From DATADD01 sp046262355 (GTDB lineage: Bacteria > Actinomycetota > CADDZG01 > WHSQ01), in the NCBI GenBank assembly GCA_046262355.1, contig JBHEMX010000041.1, positions 1 through 8,531 on the forward strand: DNA of 8,531 nucleotides, read 5' to 3'. Below, piece by piece: positions 5,486 through 8,531 of the stretch. Made by a program: the position numbers and the translations under genes. Numbering within the stretch: the stretch's first letter is position 1; every line of letters begins with the position of its first letter. The notes beneath the pieces were generated by a model. The model was given only the letters and a program-made list of their open reading frames with translations, searched no databases and was not told where the DNA came from.

Positions 5486-8042
5486 CGGGCTTGTAACGGT
5501 CACCGTCAACGGGCGGGAGGTCCGGACGGAGCCGGGTCGCACGCTGATCGACGTCGCCGAGGAGATGGGCATCTTCATACCGCGCTTCTGCTACCACCCC
5601 GGCATGAAGTCGGTAGCGGTCTGCCGCATGTGCCTCGTTCAGGTGGAGGGACAGCGCAAGCTGCTGCCCGCCTGCGCCACCCCCGTCGCCGACGGGATGA
5701 AGGCCAACACCGTGGACGAGCAGGCGGTCGATGCACAGAAGGGCATGCTCGAGTTCCTGCTCATCAACCATCCTCTCGACTGCCCGATCTGCGACCGGGG
5801 CGGCGAGTGCCCGCTGCAGGACCAGACCTTCCGCCACGGTCCCGGCTCCAGTCGCTACGTCGAACCGAAACGCACGTACGAGAAGGCGCTCGAGATCTCC
5901 GATCTCGTAGTGCTCGATCGCGAGCGCTGCGTGCTGTGCTGGAGATGTGTGCGGTTCGCGGACGAGATCGCCGGCGACCGGTTCATCCAGCTCGTGGATC
6001 GCGGCGCGGGCACGCAGATCCTCACGTTCAGCGATGAGCCGTTCGACAGCTACTTCTCGGGCAACACGATCCAGATCTGCCCGGTCGGCGCGCTCACCTC
6101 GAAGCCCTACCGTTTCGTCGCTCGTCCCTGGGACCTCAAGACCTCGTCGAGCGTCTGCGCCTACTGCTCCGTCGGCTGCCCCATGACCAACGAGGCGCGC
6201 TCGGAGACGCTCGTGCGGTGCCAGGCGCTGCCGAACGAGAACGTCAACGACTTCTGGACCTGTGACAAGGGCCGCTTCGGCTATCACTACGTGCACGCCG
6301 ACGAGCGCCTCTCGAACCCCTTGATGCGCGGCGGTGAGCAGAGGTTCGAGATCGTCTCCTGGGGAGCTGCGCTGCAGTCGATCGCCGAACGGCTCGGGGC
6401 GGCGAAGGGCGTCGGAGTCATCGCCGGCGGCCATCTCACCACCGAGGACGCCTTCGCCCTCGCGCGGCTTGCCAAGAAGGCGATTGGGACGCCGCATGTG
6501 GACTCACGCGTCCAGGACGACGGCGCGCCGTATGAGCTCGCGTTGAGCCTCGGGGGGGTGGCGGGCTCCACCGCAACTCTCAACGACGTGGAGAGCGCGC
6601 GCAGCATCGTGTGGGTCGGTCCGGACCCCAAAGAGACACTTCCGGTGCTGTATCTGCGCCTGCGCAAGGCCGTGATGGACGGCGGCGCCAAGCTGACGGT
6701 CGTGTCGCCCCGTCGCATGTCGCTCGACCAGTTCGCGACGCATGTCGTGCGCTGCGACGCGGGCGGAGAGGCGGCCGCGGTCGACGGCCTCCGGTCTGCC
6801 GCGCCCGATCGAACCAACGTGGCTCCTGACCTCGGCGAGCCGCTCGTCGTCTGCTGGGGCCCGAGCTCGCCCGGGCGCGATGAGGGCCCGGTGTTCGAGG
6901 CGGTGCTCGGAGTCGCGCGTGAGCGCGGCGCGAAGCTCCTCGTGTGTCCGCCTCACGCCGGCTCCCAGGGCCTCATCGACATGGGCGTGCATCCGTCGCT
7001 CGACGCGGGCTATGTCGTCCGCGCCGCAGAGGGCAAGGGCACAAGAGAGATCCTCGAAGGTCTCGCGGCCGGCGAGCTCGACGCTCTCGTGGTCGTCGGA
7101 GCCGACCTCGTGAGGGACTTCCCCGACGCCGGCCTCGCCCGGCGCGCCCTCGAGGCGAGCGACTTCACGGTGGTCGTCGAGCTGTTCGCCACCGACACCG
7201 CGTTGGTCGCCGACGTCGTGCTGCCGAGTGCCGCATACGCCGAACGAGAAGGGACGTTCACGAACCTCGAGCGCCGCCTCCAGAAGCTCGAACCATTGCT
7301 GGCGCCTCCCGGCTCGGCTCAAGAGCCGTGGCGCATCTGCGCGGACATCGCGACGGCGCTCGGCGACGACTGGGAGTGGAGCAGCTACGACGACGTGTGG
7401 TCGGCGATATGCAAGGAGGTCCCGACGCACGCCACGGTGGACGCGGCAGCGCTCACTCAGCAGGCTCCCCCGACCGCGCTCAACTACGAGTCCCCGTACG
7501 AGCTTCACCGCGGCGCCCGCACGGTGGCCGGGGCGGGTGGCGGCTATCCGAAGGGACACCGCGCCGGCGCGCCGTTCCAGATGGGTCAGAACTGGCCGCT
7601 GTCGTGGGAGCTGCGCGCGTTCGAGGCCAAACAGCGGCCGGGCTTCATCCCTCCGGCACCCGAAGTCTCAGAAGACGGGGCCTCGTCGTCCACGACTCCA
7701 GGCCGTTCAGCGCTCGAGGCGCGCGCAACCGGGAACGGCGAGTTCGTGCTCTACACGGGTCGCATGATCTACGACGACGGCAACATGGTCTCGAGGAGTC
7801 GCGCACTTGCCGCGATCGCTCGCGGGCCGTTCGTCGAGATGGCCGAGACGGATGCGACGAGGCTGGGTCTCTCCGAGGGCGACCGCGTGATCGTCGCGTC
7901 GGAGGCGGGCGAGGTCGAGGCACCGGTGACCTTCGGTGACATCGCGACCGGAGCCGTGTTCATCCCCTACGACCAAGAGGGCCTCGCGGCGAACCGGCTC
8001 ATGGCGGGCAGGGCTCCGATGGTAACTGTGAGGAAACCGTGA
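5475..8042 (+). CDS. nuoG: NADH-quinone oxidoreductase subunit G (75 kDa, multi-cluster subunit)
   Basis: NuoG conducts electrons from NuoF toward NuoI through a chain of Fe-S clusters. The 855-residue product begins with a plant-type ferredoxin domain: Cys39, Cys50, Cys53 and Cys67 bind [2Fe-2S] N1b. The His-ligated N5 site is His99, Cys103, Cys106 and Cys112. The N4 site is Cys152, Cys155, Cys158 and Cys202 (RCVLCWRCVR and IQICPVGAL). Cys228, Cys231, Cys235 and Cys263 form the extra N7 site, which only some bacteria keep and which is complete here. From about residue 270 onward is the molybdopterin-oxidoreductase-like region, presumed without active cofactor. A Pro/Ser/Thr-rich linker (about 715-750) leads to a molybdopterin-dinucleotide-binding-like barrel (about 754-855). 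The start at ATG 5475 rests on GGGGGA at 5464-5469 and on where homology begins (LVTVTVNGREV). The stop overlaps nuoH by four bases (GTGA). Confidence 0.97.
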   Translation: MPDNGLVTVTVNGREVRTEPGRTLIDVAEEMGIFIPRFCYHPGMKSVAVCRMCLVQVEGQRKLLPACATPVADGMKANTVDEQAVDAQKGMLEFLLINHPLDCPICDRGGECPLQDQTFRHGPGSSRYVEPKRTYEKALEISDLVVLDRERCVLCWRCVRFADEIAGDRFIQLVDRGAGTQILTFSDEPFDSYFSGNTIQICPVGALTSKPYRFVARPWDLKTSSSVCAYCSVGCPMTNEARSETLVRCQALPNENVNDFWTCDKGRFGYHYVHADERLSNPLMRGGEQRFEIVSWGAALQSIAERLGAAKGVGVIAGGHLTTEDAFALARLAKKAIGTPHVDSRVQDDGAPYELALSLGGVAGSTATLNDVESARSIVWVGPDPKETLPVLYLRLRKAVMDGGAKLTVVSPRRMSLDQFATHVVRCDAGGEAAAVDGLRSAAPDRTNVAPDLGEPLVVCWGPSSPGRDEGPVFEAVLGVARERGAKLLVCPPHAGSQGLIDMGVHPSLDAGYVVRAAEGKGTREILEGLAAGELDALVVVGADLVRDFPDAGLARRALEASDFTVVVELFATDTALVADVVLPSAAYAEREGTFTNLERRLQKLEPLLAPPGSAQEPWRICADIATALGDDWEWSSYDDVWSAICKEVPTHATVDAAALTQQAPPTALNYESPYELHRGARTVAGAGGGYPKGHRAGAPFQMGQNWPLSWELRAFEAKQRPGFIPPAPEVSEDGASSSTTPGRSALEARATGNGEFVLYTGRMIYDDGNMVSRSRALAAIARGPFVEMAETDATRLGLSEGDRVIVASEAGEVEAPVTFGDIATGAVFIPYDQEGLAANRLMAGRAPMVTVRKP

Positions 8043-8531
8043 TCGATGCGATAGGGGCAGCCGTCATCATCGCCGCGGTCAAGGTCGTCGTGACCTTTGC
8101 TGCACTGTTGCTGACGACGCTGCTCGTCATCTGGTTCGAACGCAAGGTGATCGCCGACATGCAATCGCGCGTCGGACCGAACCGGTGGGGACCCTTCGGG
8201 CTGCTGCAGACCCTCGCCGACGGGATCAAGCTCTTCTTCAAGGAAGACTTCCGCCCGGCGACGGCCGACAGGTGGACGTACGCGCTTGCTCCGGTCATGG
8301 GGATGGTGCCTGCGTTCCTCGCCTTTGCCGTCGTGCCGGTCGGCGACCGGATCACGGTCGCGGGACACGAGATCGACCTCATCGTCGCCGATCTCAACAT
8401 CGCCCTTCTGTACTTCTTGGGCGCGAGCTCGATCGCCGTGTACGGCATCGTGCTCGCGGGATGGGCGTCTGGCTCGAAGTATCCGCTGCTCGGCGGCGTC
8501 CGCTCGAGCGCCCAGCTCATCTCCTACGAGA
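8039..8531 (+). CDS. nuoH: NADH-quinone oxidoreductase subunit H, N-terminal part (3' truncated)
   Basis: NuoH is the membrane subunit at the foot of the peripheral arm. It forms the quinone entrance and the start of the proton-coupling axis. About 164 codons are present before the window ends mid-gene. The first membrane helix (about residues 5-33) runs into ERK (34-36), then QSRVGPNRWGPFGLLQ (42-57) and ADGIKLFFKED (60-70), the conserved loop lining the quinone channel. Two further hydrophobic stretches follow, and the visible part ends near GGVRSSAQLISYE, a well-conserved NuoH block. The frame contains no stop before the window edge. The GTG at 8039 overlaps the nuoG stop, with GAGGA at 8030-8034, a slightly short spacing. 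No better in-frame start precedes the first helix. Confidence 0.95.
   Translation, partial: MIDAIGAAVIIAAVKVVVTFAALLLTTLLVIWFERKVIADMQSRVGPNRWGPFGLLQTLADGIKLFFKEDFRPATADRWTYALAPVMGMVPAFLAFAVVPVGDRITVAGHEIDLIVADLNIALLYFLGASSIAVYGIVLAGWASGSKYPLLGGVRSSAQLISYE

Larger units (their letters stand above)
5411..5489 (+). repeat. Imperfect direct repeat of the nuoG start region
   Basis: GAGATGCCGAATACGGG at 5411-5427 closely resembles GAGATGCCGGATAACGGG at 5472-5489, which spans the nuoG start codon. The first nine bases are identical, and the rest differ by one substitution and one inserted base. Similarity does not continue beyond this, so it is not a simple 61-base tandem duplication. The upstream copy provides the mini-ORF ATG and forms the hairpin top. 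Confidence 0.55.

Noticed and set aside
5388..7559. Antisense frames of 369 and 351 codons opposite nuoG
   Set aside because: Same artefact. They lie wholly over conserved nuoG coding sequence and show no domain or ribosome-binding signal.

Overview
The window is almost wall-to-wall coding, with every gene on the + strand. It holds the 3' end of a geranylgeranyl-reductase-family flavoprotein gene followed by the first eight genes of a complex I (NADH:quinone oxidoreductase, type 1) operon in canonical order: nuoA, nuoB, nuoC, nuoD, nuoE, nuoF, nuoG and the first ~164 codons of nuoH. The remaining membrane-arm genes (nuoI-N) presumably continue past the right edge.

The DNA is GC-rich, GTG starts dominate, nuoC and nuoD are separate genes, and a geranylgeranyl-reductase homologue sits directly before nuoA. 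Together these point to a member of the Actinomycetota that respires with menaquinone. Genus cannot be read from the sequence, and a deep-branching or uncultured lineage is possible. This assignment is inference.

Layout: 1-660 is the reductase fragment. nuoA (657-1028) is the small membrane subunit. nuoB, nuoC and nuoD (1016-3290) form the quinone-facing connecting module with cluster N2 and the quinone pocket. nuoE, nuoF and nuoG (3287-8042) form the NADH-oxidising module with FMN and a chain of Fe-S clusters. nuoH (8039-8531, cut) begins the membrane arm. Electrons pass from NADH to FMN on NuoF, along Fe-S clusters in NuoF and NuoG, then (via NuoI, outside the window) to N2 on NuoB and to quinone at the NuoB/NuoD/NuoH junction. 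The upstream reductase may saturate the prenyl tail of that quinone.

Every junction except one is an overlap of 1-13 bases, consistent with a single translationally coupled polycistronic mRNA. The exception is the 81-base nuoF-nuoG gap. It contains a perfect 12-bp inverted repeat that folds into a long hairpin, a 23-codon mini-ORF that starts inside the hairpin and ends just inside nuoG, and a near-duplicate of the nuoG start region. This is the only part of the window not explained by ordinary complex I genes and is the best candidate for undescribed regulation. No new enzyme system, mobile element, CRISPR array, tRNA or rRNA was seen.
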